From: Palaemon carinicauda
Lineage: Eukaryota; Arthropoda; Malacostraca; Decapoda; Palaemonidae
DNA: 64,000 bases
Reading direction: 5' to 3'
Assembly (NCBI RefSeq): GCF_036898095.1
Contig: NC_090730.1
Location: forward strand, 22,294,666 to 22,358,665
The notes under the pieces were generated by a model. The model was not told where the DNA came from and did no database searches. It worked only from the letters and a program-made list of their open reading frames with translations. Below are positions 10,521 to 21,679 of the stretch, piece by piece (the stretch's first letter is position 1; each line of letters starts with the position of its first letter). The position numbers and the translations under genes were made by a program.

Positions 10521-11058
10521 TCATACTTGAACCATACAGGCATTTTCCAATTGTCTATTCAACCACAGTGAGAAATTATCTCTCATTATTCTCACCTCTT
10601 CTTGATGTCGAACATTGCATGTATCACAGCAAAAGTATAAAACAGTTGGCACAATATTCTCTAGTCTCCCAGGCCTTTGAGTGACTCTCACTGTTATCAC
10701 CTTGATGCTACAGTAAGTAAATACCGGGCACTTGCATCTCTCATAATTGCAATAAGACACAGGACCCACCTGCAGAAGACAGTGTATATTTGGAGGAACG
10801 GATCTCAGAGATAAATTATCAAATTTCGTACCAAAGTGGGTTTTTCTGCTGGCATTAGCAGAAAATATCCTTCGCTTCTCCTTCCAGACTGAACGTAAAC
10901 ACAATTCGAAGAGAGGTGACACCGTGAAGCCCTTGTTCGGTGCACTTATCTTGTTTAGCTGAGGGGGAAGTGTCAGGCACTTAGGATCATCATTTCTTGT
11001 AGTTTTTGAAGTACAAACAAACACTGAGTTATTGACTATCACTGATTCTTGGAAACAC
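10521..11058 (-). CDS. LRRC28: LRRC28-like gene, exon 7 (C-terminal domain and stop)
   Basis: Terminal coding exon, read from an acceptor (plus-strand CT at 11059-11060, minus TTTTCCAG) to a TGA at 10521-10523. Its first base completes the glycine codon left by exon 6. It encodes about 178 residues: a low-complexity linker, the segment FTVSPLFELCLRSVW, then a cysteine-rich end with YCNYERCKCPVFTYC and YFCCDTC. LRRC28 and LRRC58 proteins end in a similar CxxC...C...CxxxC module after the repeats; spacing and the PVFT segment look closer to LRRC28. A metal-binding role is inferred from the cysteines only. Biochemical function of the family is not established. Confidence 0.75.
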
Positions 11059-11060
11059 CT

Positions 11061-11716
11061 GGAAAATATAAAATATTTATTCTAAAAATCCTCCATTCCT
11101 TATTAAAGGTTCTTCAAACATCTACTGCAAATGCATCATTCATATTCTTACAATGTAATACAGTACTGTATCCTGGAAAATTCTGTATTAAGAAACAAGT
11201 CTTACAGTTCTTAACATGTTCTGCATCCACTTAACAAGTATTTTTTTCCTCTACCATCCATGCTGGTATGAAGAATAATTTTTTTTTCCTTTTAGGTAAC
11301 TTCACAATTTAAGCAAATCACAACAATTTTTATATATTTTTTCCTTCGTATCTCAATGCTTAATTTGAGCTTCTAATCCATGTATGTTAGCCATTACAAT
11401 TTTGAAGGTCTAAATCTTTCAAACTTGTCTTTTGAGACATCATCTAATTCAAACTGATATGTATATATTTTCATAAAGAAAATAGAATAGTTCATATTTC
11501 ACTGATGTATCAGTACTGTATTACTGTGATTGCCGACCATCTGGAAAAACTGAGATTTAAACACTATACTGCATCTAAATTAGCTAAGTAGCTCTATAGG
11601 CTGTGGACTATGCATTATAAATTTTATTAAACAAAAGCCTCTCTCATCCAAGTCACTTTATTGCCTCTCAAAATAGAAAAGTATACTGTATAGAATTAAA
11701 GAAGGTATCATGTAAT
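11061..11716. other. Intron 6 remnant of LRR gene, no gene seen
   Basis: AT-rich sequence between exon 7 and DIRS copy A. Nothing recognisable. Confidence 0.6.
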
Positions 11717-12097
11717 AACGGATTTTGAGCGAAGCGAAAAATCTATTTTTGGGTAAGATGGCCATGTAGTCCTGATGGAAGTTCCTTAAAGGTAGCTTCC
11801 TAGGGTATATTACAACTACGGCGATATTCCCAGAGAATTTACCTTAAGGTACCCAGAATTCTAACTCCTGGAGCGAGTATCCCTAAAAAAGACCTTAGGG
11901 ATATCGTAAATATCAGCGGACGTATTCTTGACACGCCACATAGCAATCTATACCCCGAATAGAGTTAACACTTCGTAGGGGTCAATTGGCAAGAAAACGA
12001 AAACGATAAGAAAAAGGGGGGAGCCGTTCGTAAGGCATCTCTCCTCCCCGTTTCGTAAGCGTGCCCTGCGCCGCTCGCGGCGCCATCTGTATTCCTT
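11717..12097. repeat. DIRS copy A, inverted terminal repeat at the 3' end
   Basis: From ATGGAAGTTCCTTAAAGG (about 11779) to CGCCATCTGTATTCCTT (12097) this is the reverse complement of 20169-20489. The outermost ~60 bp (GAGCGAAGCGAAAAATC) differs from the other end, as in DIRS1-type elements. Confidence 0.9.
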
Positions 12098-12198
12098 GTA
12101 GCGATACACGAGGTGCTACAGATACTGTATGTAGGGAGGGGTCCTACAGCCCTTTTCTTTTTTTTTTTTTTCTTTTTTTGAAAAGGGACAGGGCGGGT

Positions 12199-12296
12199 CC
12201 ATCAGGACGACATGGCCATCTTACCCAAAAATAGATTTTTCGCTTCGCTCAAAAACCGGTATTTTGGGCTCAAGCCATGTCGTCCTGATGGAAGTA
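12199..12296. promoter_or_regulatory. DIRS copy A internal complementary region (ICR)
   Basis: Complements of the two outer termini lie back to back here: the complement of the left end (TTTTTCGCTTCGCTCAAAA) abuts TTTTGGGCTCAAGCCATG, the complement of the right end. In DIRS1 the ICR is the template that joins the ends in a circular intermediate. The junction is slightly mutated compared with copy B. Confidence 0.85.
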
Positions 12297-13196
12297 TACC
12301 AGAACATTACTGTATCTGTGGGTTCTCAATACGTGCCGTACTCCTCAGAAATGTTTCTTAGTCAACTCGACTGAAAGACCTAAGATGTTACCGTTATACA
12401 TCTTTTCACTAATCATAAACCATGAAAGCGCTTCCTGCCCCCTACAGGGAGGAGTCCTACTAGACTCTAGAAACGAACGAAGAGTACACATACCTATGTA
12501 TAACTCACTCGCAAGCCGATACAATATAGTGGTCTCACTCTATATGAAGTAAAGCATAGTCCTTACGGAACTACAGCATCCAAGGGAAAAACCGACCAGC
12601 CCCCTGGTCGAAGTAGAATTGGACAAAAGGTTATATCTGCGTAGGATTAAACTTGCTGCCGCTACCGTCCTCTGAGAAGGATGGAGCCCTTTAAGCTAAG
12701 GAAAGTATAAACCAGTGCAACAAGGCTTGCATTAAGGAACAGGCTATTATAGATATCCCCGATTAATATACATAGGCTGAATGCTCAATAATTGAAACGA
12801 AATCAATATAGGTGAAGGAGACGCAAGGTTCCCGAGAACAAGTTTATTGATTAACAATAAATAGACATGGTTACCACAATTATATACATATGATAGGTGG
12901 ATGACCAAAAATTTGCACAAGTACTGTAGTACATGGATATATGGTTATCTGAAAGAAAAACAATCAGGTTACTTTTCACATACCAAGGTATCAAAGTTAA
13001 AAGTCCATGTTACTAGCCACTGACATTAGCGTCAGAAACGCTCGGCACACCTGTCTGTACTTGTGCTACAATCACCATAACGCCGGAACAGTTATTGTGG
13101 GCTCCCAGAGCCTTCACTTCTAGTTATAGCAACGCATATAACTATACACTCACCCAAGAATCAAAGTCCCAATTAAATCCACTGTTCCTCGCAGAG

Positions 13197-15119
13197 TTAA
13201 ACAACAGGGTTAACGACGCAACCAACTGCTACCACAGACCTCTTTAGCTGCTCCACTTGCTTAGCATAGTGGCGAAAGAATACCCTGGAAGACTTCCAGC
13301 CAGTGTATGAACGAAGGTGTTCAAAATCCATAAAGTTAAAGAAGTTTAAGGATGAAGCAACTTTCCTCGGATCATGACCTGCGGGTGAACTGTCAGGATC
13401 CGCTCTGCGAATAAAGTATGTAATTTTCGCCCTGAGTTGATTTAAAGATAAATTCGAGCCCGATGTTTCTCCTCTGAATAGTTGACCCCCATGGAAGTCT
13501 GAAGTTCTACGAAGATAGACCTTTAGGCATTCTACGGAACATAGAGATGCATCTTCTTTCAGAGGGCAGATTCTCCAGGGACCCCACCTGTTGGTGGGCA
13601 ACTCGTTCTTAGCGAGAAACGTAGGGTCCGGAAACAGGTTCAGTTCTCCCCCATCCAGGAACTGAACCCGGCCCTCCTCTCTCGAGAGGGCTACAATCTC
13701 ACTAACTCTGGCCCCAGAAGCTAGGGCAAAAAGGAAGATCACTTTTTGAGTCAGATCCTTCAGTGCACACTCCTCATTATCAAGTAATGAGGCAAAATGA
13801 AGGACTTTGTCTAAAGACCATGAAATAGGCTTTGGAGGAGCTGAAGGTCTAAGCCTGGCACAGGCCTTCGGGATCTTGTTAAAAATCTCGTTAGCGAGGT
13901 CTACCTGGAAGGCATACAGAATGGGCCTTGTCAGAGCCGACTTACATGTAGAAATCGTGTTAGCCGCCAGCCCCTGTCCGTGGAGGTGGATGAAGAAGGA
14001 TAGGCAGAAATCCGAAGAGATCTCATGCGGATTCTTGTCTTTGACAAAGGCTACCCATTTTTTCCATGCTGATTCGTACTGCCTTCTAGTAGACTTGCAC
14101 TTATATTCTTCCAGGAAGTCGATGCTATCTTTCGAAATTCCGAACCGCTTCTTCACCGCTAGGGAGAGAAAATCATGAGCTGCAGGGTCCGGGTTTTCTG
14201 TAATGAAGCGTAGACAGTCGACTTCTGGACTTGCTGGGACAGAACTGGGTCCGGGAGTGGTAGAAACTCTAGTCGTAGTTCCAGAGCTAGAGGGAACCAT
14301 ACACTGTTCGGCCACTTGTGGGCCACTATCGCTGCTACTCCCTTGAAGGATCTCAGTTTGTTGAGGACCCTCAACATCAGATTGTGAGGGGGAAACAGGT
14401 AGATCCTGGACCATCTGTTCCAATCGAGGGACATCGCATCTACTGCTTTCGCCAAGGGGTCCTCGTACGGGGACACATATCTCGGCAACTTCTTGTTGTC
14501 CTTCGTCGCGAAGAGGTCTATCTGCAGTTCTGGGACTTGACTCGAGATGAAGGAGAATGATCCTGCGTCTAGGGACCATTCCGACTCTATCGGTGTAACC
14601 CTGGATAGAGCGTCCGCGGTCACATTCCGGACTCCTTGAAGGTGAACTGCTGACAGGTGCCACTTCTTCTTCTCCGCCAGTCGGAATATGGCTAACATTA
14701 CCTGGTTGAGAGGTGGAGATCTCGATCCCCGCCGATTCAGACATTTCACTACCACCTCGCTGTCCAGTACCAACCTTACATGGATCGAGTGACGTGGGGA
14801 TACTTTCTTCAGGGTAAGAAGCACTGCCATAGCTTCTAGAAAGTTTATGTGAAAGGTCCCGAATAGCTTGGACCAGGTCCCTTGTACTTTTTTTCCGATG
14901 GGAGTGACCTCCCCACCCTACCTTTGAGGCGTCTGTGTGAATTGTCACTGACGGGGGAGGTGGCTGAAGAGGTACTGCCCTCCTTAGACGACTGGCTTGA
15001 GACCACGGTCTGAGAAGAGAACGTAGCCGAAGTGGGACCGGTCTCTTCAAGTCCCTTCGCGCTTTTGATGCAAAGGTTCTCCAAACTCCCGCTGCATCCT
15101 TTAGCTGTGCTCTTAGCAC
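13197..15119 (-). CDS. DIRS copy A: open frame with RT tail and tyrosine recombinase
   Basis: A 640-codon open frame. The first ~98 codons continue the RT domain downstream of the nonsense codon at 15165 and start RNase H (VTIHTDASKVGWGG). The next ~230 codons are out of frame relative to RNase H and the DLFAT domain and have no family resemblance. Codons ~330-640 are the tyrosine recombinase, which would integrate the circular cDNA. Catalytic residues are visible: R in SGARVSEIV, the HxxR box in GHDPRKV, and the final tyrosine in VFFRHYAKQ. Recombinase is intact here, unlike copy B. The recombinase's own start codon is unclear; it may be translated by frameshifting or from an internal initiation site. 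Confidence 0.8.
   Translation of the reverse strand: MLRAQLKDAAGVWRTFASKARRDLKRPVPLRLRSLLRPWSQASRLRRAVPLQPPPPSVTIHTDASKVGWGGHSHRKKSTRDLVQAIRDLSHKLSRSYGSASYPEESIPTSLDPCKVGTGQRGGSEMSESAGIEISTSQPGNVSHIPTGGEEEVAPVSSSPSRSPECDRGRSIQGYTDRVGMVPRRRIILLHLESSPRTADRPLRDEGQQEVAEICVPVRGPLGESSRCDVPRLEQMVQDLPVSPSQSDVEGPQQTEILQGSSSDSGPQVAEQCMVPSSSGTTTRVSTTPGPSSVPASPEVDCLRFITENPDPAAHDFLSLAVKKRFGISKDSIDFLEEYKCKSTRRQYESAWKKWVAFVKDKNPHEISSDFCLSFFIHLHGQGLAANTISTCKSALTRPILYAFQVDLANEIFNKIPKACARLRPSAPPKPISWSLDKVLHFASLLDNEECALKDLTQKVIFLFALASGARVSEIVALSREEGRVQFLDGGELNLFPDPTFLAKNELPTNRWGPWRICPLKEDASLCSVECLKVYLRRTSDFHGGQLFRGETSGSNLSLNQLRAKITYFIRRADPDSSPAGHDPRKVASSLNFFNFMDFEHLRSYTGWKSSRVFFRHYAKQVEQLKRSVVAVGCVVNPVV
14159..14887 (-). 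CDS. DIRS copy A: RNase H and DLFAT-FPPF domain (+1 frame)
   Basis: This frame carries the rest of RNase H (LDSEVVVKCLNRRG; NVTADALSR) and a conserved module DLFATKDNKKLPRYVS ... LDWNRW ... YLFPPHNLMLRV. Similar modules in DIRS elements occupy the place of the Dam-like methyltransferase domain. The frame is +1 relative to RT, with the change falling at a run of seven A on the coding strand (plus-strand T at 14888-14894). It overlaps the start of the recombinase. The ORF from its first ATG starts at 14830; the upstream limit given is the frame change. Confidence 0.75.
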   Translation of the reverse strand, partial: VQGTWSKLFGTFHINFLEAMAVLLTLKKVSPRHSIHVRLVLDSEVVVKCLNRRGSRSPPLNQVMLAIFRLAEKKKWHLSAVHLQGVRNVTADALSRVTPIESEWSLDAGSFSFISSQVPELQIDLFATKDNKKLPRYVSPYEDPLAKAVDAMSLDWNRWSRIYLFPPHNLMLRVLNKLRSFKGVAAIVAHKWPNSVWFPLALELRLEFLPLPDPVLSQQVQKSTVYASLQKTRTLQLMIFSP

Positions 15120-15164
15120 TGGGTCTGTTACTGACGCGAACTGAAGAGAGCCCAGAACCCTCTC

Positions 15165-16097
15165 TTATTCGCGTCTTGATATCCTCTCGGAAACTAGAAG
15201 TCTCTTGACAGACCCCGCTATCTCCTTCCTTTTCGACATTGGAATGGAAAAACGGTGTGACACTAGGTCCCAGTGAATTCCAAACCACTGGAACCTCTGA
15301 GCTGGAGAAAGACGAGACTTCTTTCTGTTGATCATGAAACCTAGATATTCCAGGAACTGAATCACCTGTAGGGAAGCTTGTAAGCATTCCGCTCTGGATG
15401 CTGCCCACACCAACCAATCGTCCAGGTAGGCTACTACCTGGAACCCTTTTAGGCGTAACTGTTTGAGCGCTGCGCTCGCAAGCTTCGTAAAGATCATTGG
15501 GGCTATGTTTAGCCCGAAAGGCATCGCTCTGAAAGCGTAAAGTTTTTGTTGTAGCTTGAATCCTAGGTAGGGGGAGAGACGGCGACTTATTGGAACGTGC
15601 CAATAGGCGTCTGACAAGTCGATGGAGACGGTATATGCCCTCTTGGGCAGTAAGGCCCTTATGTGTTGTAATGTTAACATCTTGAACTTGTGGTTCACTA
15701 TGAACTTGTTGAGTGGTGACAAGTCCAGAATGACTCTGAGTTTCCCCGAGTCTTTCTTGGGAACACAAAACAGCCTCCCTTGGAACCTGATGGACTTTAC
15801 CCTCCGGATCACCTTTTTCTCCAACAGTTCTTGAATGTACTCCTGCAAAACGGGGGTGGAGTGTTGGAAAAATTGAGGGCACAGGGGCGGAGTACTGTAC
15901 CAACTCCAACCCAGTCCATTTTTGAGCAGGCTGTGGGCCCAGGGATCGAAGGTCCAACGATCCCGAAAATACTGTAGTCTCCCTCCTACCGGCGACACTT
16001 CACTTTGACTGCTGCCCTGCAGTCTTGCCTCCCTGGCCGCGACCACCTCTGAATCCTCTTCCCCTAGAGGGGCGTCTCGCCGAGCCTCTGGCTGCAC
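15165..16097 (-). pseudogene. DIRS copy A: reverse transcriptase, interrupted by nonsense codon
   Basis: RT domain of ORF2, overlapping the end of gag by about 98 nt. Motifs in order: LFCVPKKDSGKLRVILDLS, VSIDLSDAYWHVPI, AFRAMPFGLNIAPMIF, and the catalytic VAYLDDWLVW. Translation stops at TAA (15165-15167) where copy B has CAA, a single C-to-T change on the coding strand. The frame resumes at once in 13197-15119, so the lesion is one base. Without readthrough the copy would lose the RT thumb and RNase H. Confidence 0.85.
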
Positions 16098-17961
16098 CTC
16101 TGGGCTTTGCTCGAAACGTGGTCGATTGCCCTTCGAACACTGGATTGAATGCCGGGGATGCTGATGACACGGCCTGGGATACCCATTGGAAGGTGGTCGG
16201 GGTCTGGGCTACCAACTGTGGCACCGGAGGCAAAGCTGGCTGCTGCTGCTGCTGACGTTGCGGTCTGAAAGGTTTGGCTGGGCGGGAAGAAAACCTCGAT
16301 TTCTTCGCCTTTCCCTTCGGCTGGGGGCCTTCATCAGGGGAAGACTTCCTCTTAAGGGACAGGCCCCACTTAAGGAGAAGATTTCGATTCTCAGTGGCTG
16401 CCTTGTCCACCACCTCCTTAACCACCTCATTGGGAAAGAGATCTTTACCCCAGATGCTGGATGAGATGAGTTTCTTGGGTTCATGCCTCACTGTGGCCGA
16501 GGCGAACACAAACTCCCTGCAGGCCCTCCTCGCTTTGACAAAGCTATAGAGGTCCTTTGTCACCGTGGCCAGATGGATCTTGGCCATTACCATGAACATT
16601 TCAGGCATCTTAGGGTCGCTAGCCATTGTCTCCATGTTTGTCTGGAGAGACATCGAGGCTGCCAGACGCTCCTTTGTCTCAAGTTCCCTCCGTAGGAGGA
16701 ATTCAGACAACTTGGGAAGGTTTTCGCCGAACTGTTGACCTGCAATATCGGCGTCCAACTTCCCAACTGAGAAGGTGAGATGTACCTCCTTCCAGTCCTT
16801 GTTGTCCAACGGTAAGGCCAAAGACAAGGGCTTGCATTCCTCCAGAGATGGGCATGATTTGCCAGCTTCTACCGCCTTCAAAACGGCCGCGAACCCTTTC
16901 TGCAGAAAGGGGAAGGCCCTAGCCGGAGAAGATACGAAGGAAGGGTGCTTCTTACTCAAAGCAGCAACTTTTGAGTTTGAGAAGCCCCTCTCCTTCAACG
17001 CAGACGTTAGTGCAACTTGAGCCTTGGCGTGATCCAAGATGATCACCTCCTTCGGTTCCGTCTCCTCCTTCGAGGCCGGCTCCTTCTTCAGACGGACATA
17101 ACAGTCCGGGTAGGCCCCTCTGCTGGGCCAGAATTCCACCTCCTCAAGGGGAACTGAACCCAGCTTCTCCGACATGACGATCTTCCCGACCGTCATCGGC
17201 ATGAGCTCGGCATATCTCCACGGGTTGGCATCCGAGCACACAGGAAGGTCCTTCACGTTGAGCTTCTTTGGAGGCCCCCGTGACGCTGTAATCTTCTGCA
17301 TCTGGAGCTCCATTGCAGCGGCCTTCTGACTATTCTCCTTCTGCATCTGTTGTATCATAACAACGATGGAAGAGAGAGCCTGTCCCAGCTCTGTTGGAAG
17401 AGCGGACGAAGTAGAGGGAATAGGTTCAGGGGCCTGAACCGGAACGTCTGATGGTACGGAATCCTCTTCCTCCACGGCAATTGGATCTTGATCCTCCTCC
17501 TCGCCCCCTGCGAGGAGGTCCTGTTCCGCATGGTCGGACAGGTCCGACATCTTGTCATCCAGCTGGATGTCCTCCATGGTATCCGCAACATCCTCCTCCA
17601 CTGGGATCTGGACGAGAGGGATCTCCGGCCAAGGCTGGGGAACAACAGCGTCAGTAGAAGCCTTGGGAAAAAGGTACGCCCTCATCTTCTCATTAGGAAG
17701 ATAAGGTCCAGTGGTGTTCTTCTGGAAACCCCTTACCCATATACGGAGCTTCTCCCTCGCTGCGTCCCTTGACTCCGCCGACCTAGGGGATTCAAAAGCC
17801 TCAGATATCAGGTTAGTACATACTGAACATACCTGCGGATCCCAGTAGCGGAGATCATCCTTGGAGGCTGCGCAAGCTGCGTGCCTCCTACACGAGACAT
17901 GTCCGCAAAAGTTCTTGCTGCGGACATTGCAGAAGACGCTATCACACTTCGGATGCTCCTC
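16000..17961 (-). CDS. DIRS copy A: gag-like ORF1
   Basis: Open from a probable splice acceptor (minus strand TTCTTCTTTTACAG just before 17961) to the stop at 16000. The N-terminus is cysteine/histidine-rich (HPKCDSVFCNVRSKNFCGH, then CRRHAAC and VCSVC), a probable zinc module. It is followed by an acidic stretch (about residues 120-160), a helical middle and a basic Arg/Gly-rich end (RGSARRPSRGRGFRGGRGQ). The first ATG in frame is at 17685 (561 residues), but the open frame upstream of it also matches copy B. No ATG precedes the cysteine module, and an in-frame TGA sits just upstream, so splicing or a non-AUG start is needed to express it. Confidence 0.75.
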   Translation of the reverse strand, partial: EEHPKCDSVFCNVRSKNFCGHVSCRRHAACAASKDDLRYWDPQVCSVCTNLISEAFESPRSAESRDAAREKLRIWVRGFQKNTTGPYLPNEKMRAYLFPKASTDAVVPQPWPEIPLVQIPVEEDVADTMEDIQLDDKMSDLSDHAEQDLLAGGEEEDQDPIAVEEEDSVPSDVPVQAPEPIPSTSSALPTELGQALSSIVVMIQQMQKENSQKAAAMELQMQKITASRGPPKKLNVKDLPVCSDANPWRYAELMPMTVGKIVMSEKLGSVPLEEVEFWPSRGAYPDCYVRLKKEPASKEETEPKEVIILDHAKAQVALTSALKERGFSNSKVAALSKKHPSFVSSPARAFPFLQKGFAAVLKAVEAGKSCPSLEECKPLSLALPLDNKDWKEVHLTFSVGKLDADIAGQQFGENLPKLSEFLLRRELETKERLAASMSLQTNMETMASDPKMPEMFMVMAKIHLATVTKDLYSFVKARRACREFVFASATVRHEPKKLISSSIWGKDLFPNEVVKEVVDKAATENRNLLLKWGLSLKRKSSPDEGPQPKGKAKKSRFSSRPAKPFRPQRQQQQQPALPPVPQLVAQTPTTFQWVSQAVSSASPAFNPVFEGQSTTFRAKPRGAARGSARRPSRGRGFRGGRGQGGKTAGQQSK

Positions 17962-20168
17962 CTGTAAAAGAAGAAAATTTCCATGAATATCAAGTGAATT
18001 TCAATTCACATGTATATATGAGCATGTACAAAGAATAAGGGAAAGACACATACTTGTGAATCCCACACAATCACCTGTGGAAGCCCACCAGCCATTAAAA
18101 TCAAATGGTTAGTCTTTGCTAGAATAACCAGAGATCATATTTCCCGAGGGAAATTAGGTGTAGCTCACACCTAAGGTAAGATTTTAACATTCTGGCTAAA
18201 GATGAAAAGAATTCTCTTTTCATCCCTGTAAGGCAACCCCAAGTGACTGCACAAGGCAACACAAGTAAGTTAGAAAAGACAGTGTTGTAACCTACTATAT
18301 CATGGTCTCCCCTGGCAAAATACACTATACAGGGAAGAACTGACACAGTACATGAGGGTGGTGTGCCGGCCGGCTCTTGCCGGTCAGTACCCCCCCCCCT
18401 TTTTTTTCCAAAGGAAGGTCTCAAGTATGCAACTTAAGATCACCCAGATGGGGGAGAACTCCAGCTCCTATGCCTGAACCGGCCGGCAGTGGTTGCCGGT
18501 CCCTAGCTACCCGGGTGGCACCCAGCTGCTGGCCATCACTCTTAGTGGCCAGCAGACCGAGCGATGTAGCAGGCCGGCCGGCAGCGGTGAGCAAACCCTG
18601 CCGGCTGGCATCCACACCAGGTAGCGCCCGGCTGCCGGCCGCCACTCACAGCGGCCGGCAGGTGAGCAAGGAGACCGGCCGGCAAAGGCATATAACCACC
18701 GCCGACCGACAGCAGGAGAACTAGAGAACACCCCCTACCCGACTGCCGGCCACTAGGCCGGCAGACGGCAGGGACAACACATAAGACGACAACAGAATGG
18801 GTGCCGGGCTAAGAGGCTAAGTACCTCCGCGCCCGACCCCCGAAAGAGTGCCGAGAGGAAGGGGAGACACTAAGTCAGGCTTCCTAACCACTGCTTACTG
18901 AATCTACAGACGGCAGCAGTTGAGGGACCAAGGAAGGACCGGGCAGCACTCAAGGGATAGGGCCTCTGCCGGTCGGCACACTCTGCCGGCCGACAGGGGA
19001 CCATGTCAGCTCCCCATCCTAACCTAGGATATGTACGGATGTGAGACGGCTGACACAAAGGAAACGGAAAAACAGAAGGGAAGGACAGAGGGTCCTGTCC
19101 AACCTTGCCTTGGTTAAGGATCATCCCCAACTAGGAAAGCCCATCTCGGCCAGGGAAAATCCAGGGAGGGAGGCCGGCACTACTGGCTGCCTCCCTAAAA
19201 CCAAGGCAAGGAAGGAATTGCTAATCCGGAAAGGGAACATATCCCAAACCCGGAACAGCAAAGAGGACAAGTCTGAGGGGTCACCGAGTGAAGGGATCAT
19301 AACTACAGAAACCCTCCAAGGCGAGCCAAGGAGGATAAACCTCCTATGCCCGTGTCAGGCAGCAAGAGAGACTCTGCCCCACGCTAGACCAACACGGACT
19401 CAGACTAATACACTGCTGTACTGTCCCTCTCTGAACCAAACCAGTTGGAGCAGGAAGGTACAGTACCACTCCAGCATAGTTATATTTGAAAATTAATTCA
19501 AACAAACCACTAGAGTTAAGCCTAAGGCTTAAGCAGAGGGAAAGGGTTTGCCCCTTCCCCGAAGAGAAGGGAGCAAACGGGGAAACAGACAATATTTTAA
19601 TAGCCTAAGACAACCTAGCCTAGGCACTAAGAGAATCGATTACCTAAATCACCGAAACTCACTCCAATACTATCTTGGAAAATACTCGAAAAAAGCTTAT
19701 ATGTATAACGTTGCCTAACGCTTTAAACAGTATAACATCACACTTGGAAGACTAATTATCATGCAGGAAGTACAAGGGCCAACAACTAGGCTACGAAGAC
19801 TAGTGTCGGTCAGCCTAGGCAAATCCTTCGCCAGGCGCTATACTATAGCATCATAACAGAATTCCTAAATAAGCTAAGCAGCTAATTATTAAAGCGAAAG
19901 GGGCTGGGAACGTCGCTCTTGCTAACCAAATAAATCCTATTCTAGCGAGCGACAGCGTCCAGGACGCCTCCAGCAGGCAACAGCTCTTGTATCAAAGATA
20001 ACTCTTTTAATTACTTTAATTTTAACCAAGAGCCTACATTTATACATAAAGGAAATGGTACTCAACTTATCCGAAGCAGAAGAAGTTGGAGAAAGCATAA
20101 TTAACGAGTAAATCCAAGATTTTGGTAGAAAACACAGGGAAAACACCGAGTTGTATAGCTACGCAAAA
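17962..20168 (-). other. DIRS copy A long 5' leader with GCCGGC-rich tract
   Basis: About 2.2 kb of non-coding leader between gag and the 5' terminal repeat. From about 18365 to 19010 it is packed with GCCGGC/CCGGCCGGC motifs, against an AT-rich surrounding. ORFs on both strands here are incidental. The same tract is in copy B at 38080-38720. Confidence 0.7.
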
Positions 20169-20515
20169 AGGAATACAGATGGCGCCGCGAGCGGCGCAGG
20201 GCACGCTTACGAAACGGGGAGGAGAGATGCCTTACGAAGGGCTCCCCCCTTTCTTATCGTTTTCGTTTTCTTGCCATTTGACCCCTACGAAGTGTTAACT
20301 CTATTCGGGGTATAGATTGCTATGTGGCGTGTCAAGAATACATCCGCTGATATTTACGATATCCCTAAGGTCTTTTTTAGGGATACTCACTCCAGGAGTT
20401 AGAATTCTGGGTACCTTAAGGTAAATTCTCTGGGAATATCGCCGTAGTTGTAATATACCCTAGGAAGCTACCTTTAAGGAACTTCCATCAGGACGACATG
20501 GCTTGAGCCCAAAAA
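20169..20515. repeat. DIRS copy A, inverted terminal repeat at the 5' end
   Basis: Reverse complement of the left repeat (GGAATACAGATGGCGCCGCG ... TAAGGAACTTCCATCAGG), ending GGCTTGAGCCCAAAAA, where host intron sequence starts. Confidence 0.9.
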
Positions 20516-21565
20516 TTTTAATCTATGAGACACAAAATTAATTTCTTAATCTTTGATTTTAAACTTGCTGCTCATCCCAGTCTTTTCACAATATATCATC
20601 TCGCACACATTTCCCCTGAGAAAGAAATAAAGGCATGTACTTTCCGTAGATGCAAAACGAAGCAAAACATGTAGTTATTAACAGGTCATACTCGACTATC
20701 TGATACACATCATTGAGCCTATTATGTAATCACTGATCGAAATAAGGAAGAAAATCACTGTATCAGTAGATTACATATATAAAACAGAACTGGAAGATGC
20801 TACAGTACTCTATAACAGCGTATGTTTGGCTTGTTAATCTTTGCCAAAAGGTAACCAAAATTACATATGGGTCCAAATTGATACAACAAATTTTGATTTG
20901 AAAGACCCAGTTAGCTGACCCATGTCAAGTCATACATGACAGCCTCTCAGATGTGAATGGGAGTACAGAAGGAACTTAAGCATATGTATTAAACTTATAA
21001 AGATAAAGCACTATTGAATCAAAAACAAACAACATGAACAACAGTTTATATGACAATATAGAAAGAAACTACAGCAGTGTTGTTCAGAATTCTATCCCTT
21101 GTATGGCTAGCTCAAAAGATTCACTGTTACGCTAAAGACAGAAAAAATTTAAGTTGTTTAGTTTTGTGAGAAAGACTAGAACAGATGAACATTTAAGGAG
21201 AAAGTAGCGTAGCTCAGAAAGTGGTGCAGTACGGGAAAAGGGGTACAGTATTGCATTACAAAGGAAACAGCAATACAGTACTGTATACTGAATCCCTTCA
21301 AATATCCTCTATTTAACACTATGCCACAGGCTGCATGAGCAGACTTATATCTGCCCTGGTCTCTCTTTTAAGATTAAATGACCAACCCTGGATGTAGCGA
21401 ATATCCCCAAAACTTGCTGGGACATAAACATCCCACCCATCACGAATTCCATAATGGTATACTGCTTAATAAGATACACTGGAGACAGTGCTTCCCTTAA
21501 GGAAGAGAATCCTGGTTACAATAATGAAAAAATCTAACGAAATCTTATGACAATAATAGAAAATT
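20516..21565. other. Intron 6 sequence of LRR gene, nothing recognised
   Basis: AT-rich intronic DNA with no repeat family match within the window and no coding potential that I can support. Confidence 0.6.
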
Positions 21566-21569
21566 CACC

Positions 21570-21617
21570 CTGAGGTTATAGCATCCTGCTTTTCCAACTA
21601 GGGTTGTAGCTTAGCAA

Positions 21618-21679
<62 letters not shown>
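21570..21679 (+). mobile_element. Truncated LINE/SINE 3' end with (TAA)n tail
   Basis: Only the last ~50 bp of the shared 3' segment (TTATAGCATCCTGCTTTTCC, AGGGTTGTAGCTTAGC) and about 20 TAA units. Confidence 0.75.

Larger units (their letters stand above)
11717..20515 (-). mobile_element. DIRS-like retrotransposon family 1, copy A
   Basis: An 8.8-kb tyrosine-recombinase retrotransposon in intron 6 of the LRR gene, in the same orientation as the gene. Gag is at 16000-17961, RT at 15165-16097 and continuing, RNase H/DLFAT domain at 14159-14887 and the recombinase at 13197-14260. The outer ends are AACGGATTTTGAGCGAAGCG (left) and GGCTTGAGCCCAAAAA (right). A 12.2-kb internal complementary region joins the complements of both ends. 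There is no long direct target duplication, as expected for recombinase-mediated insertion. Nearly identical to copy B. One nonsense codon (15165-15167) interrupts the RT frame. Confidence 0.92.

Noticed and set aside
11717..12257. A stand-alone 540-bp MITE with 60-bp inverted ends next to the DIRS element
   Set aside because: The same unit lies at the same place in copy B, and an equivalent occurs in C, D and E. It is the terminal repeat plus internal complementary region of the DIRS element itself.
13807..14178. ORFs antisense to the DIRS recombinase (13807-14178; 42896-43267)
   Set aside because: Same shadow ORF in both copies because the copies are nearly identical; no independent support.
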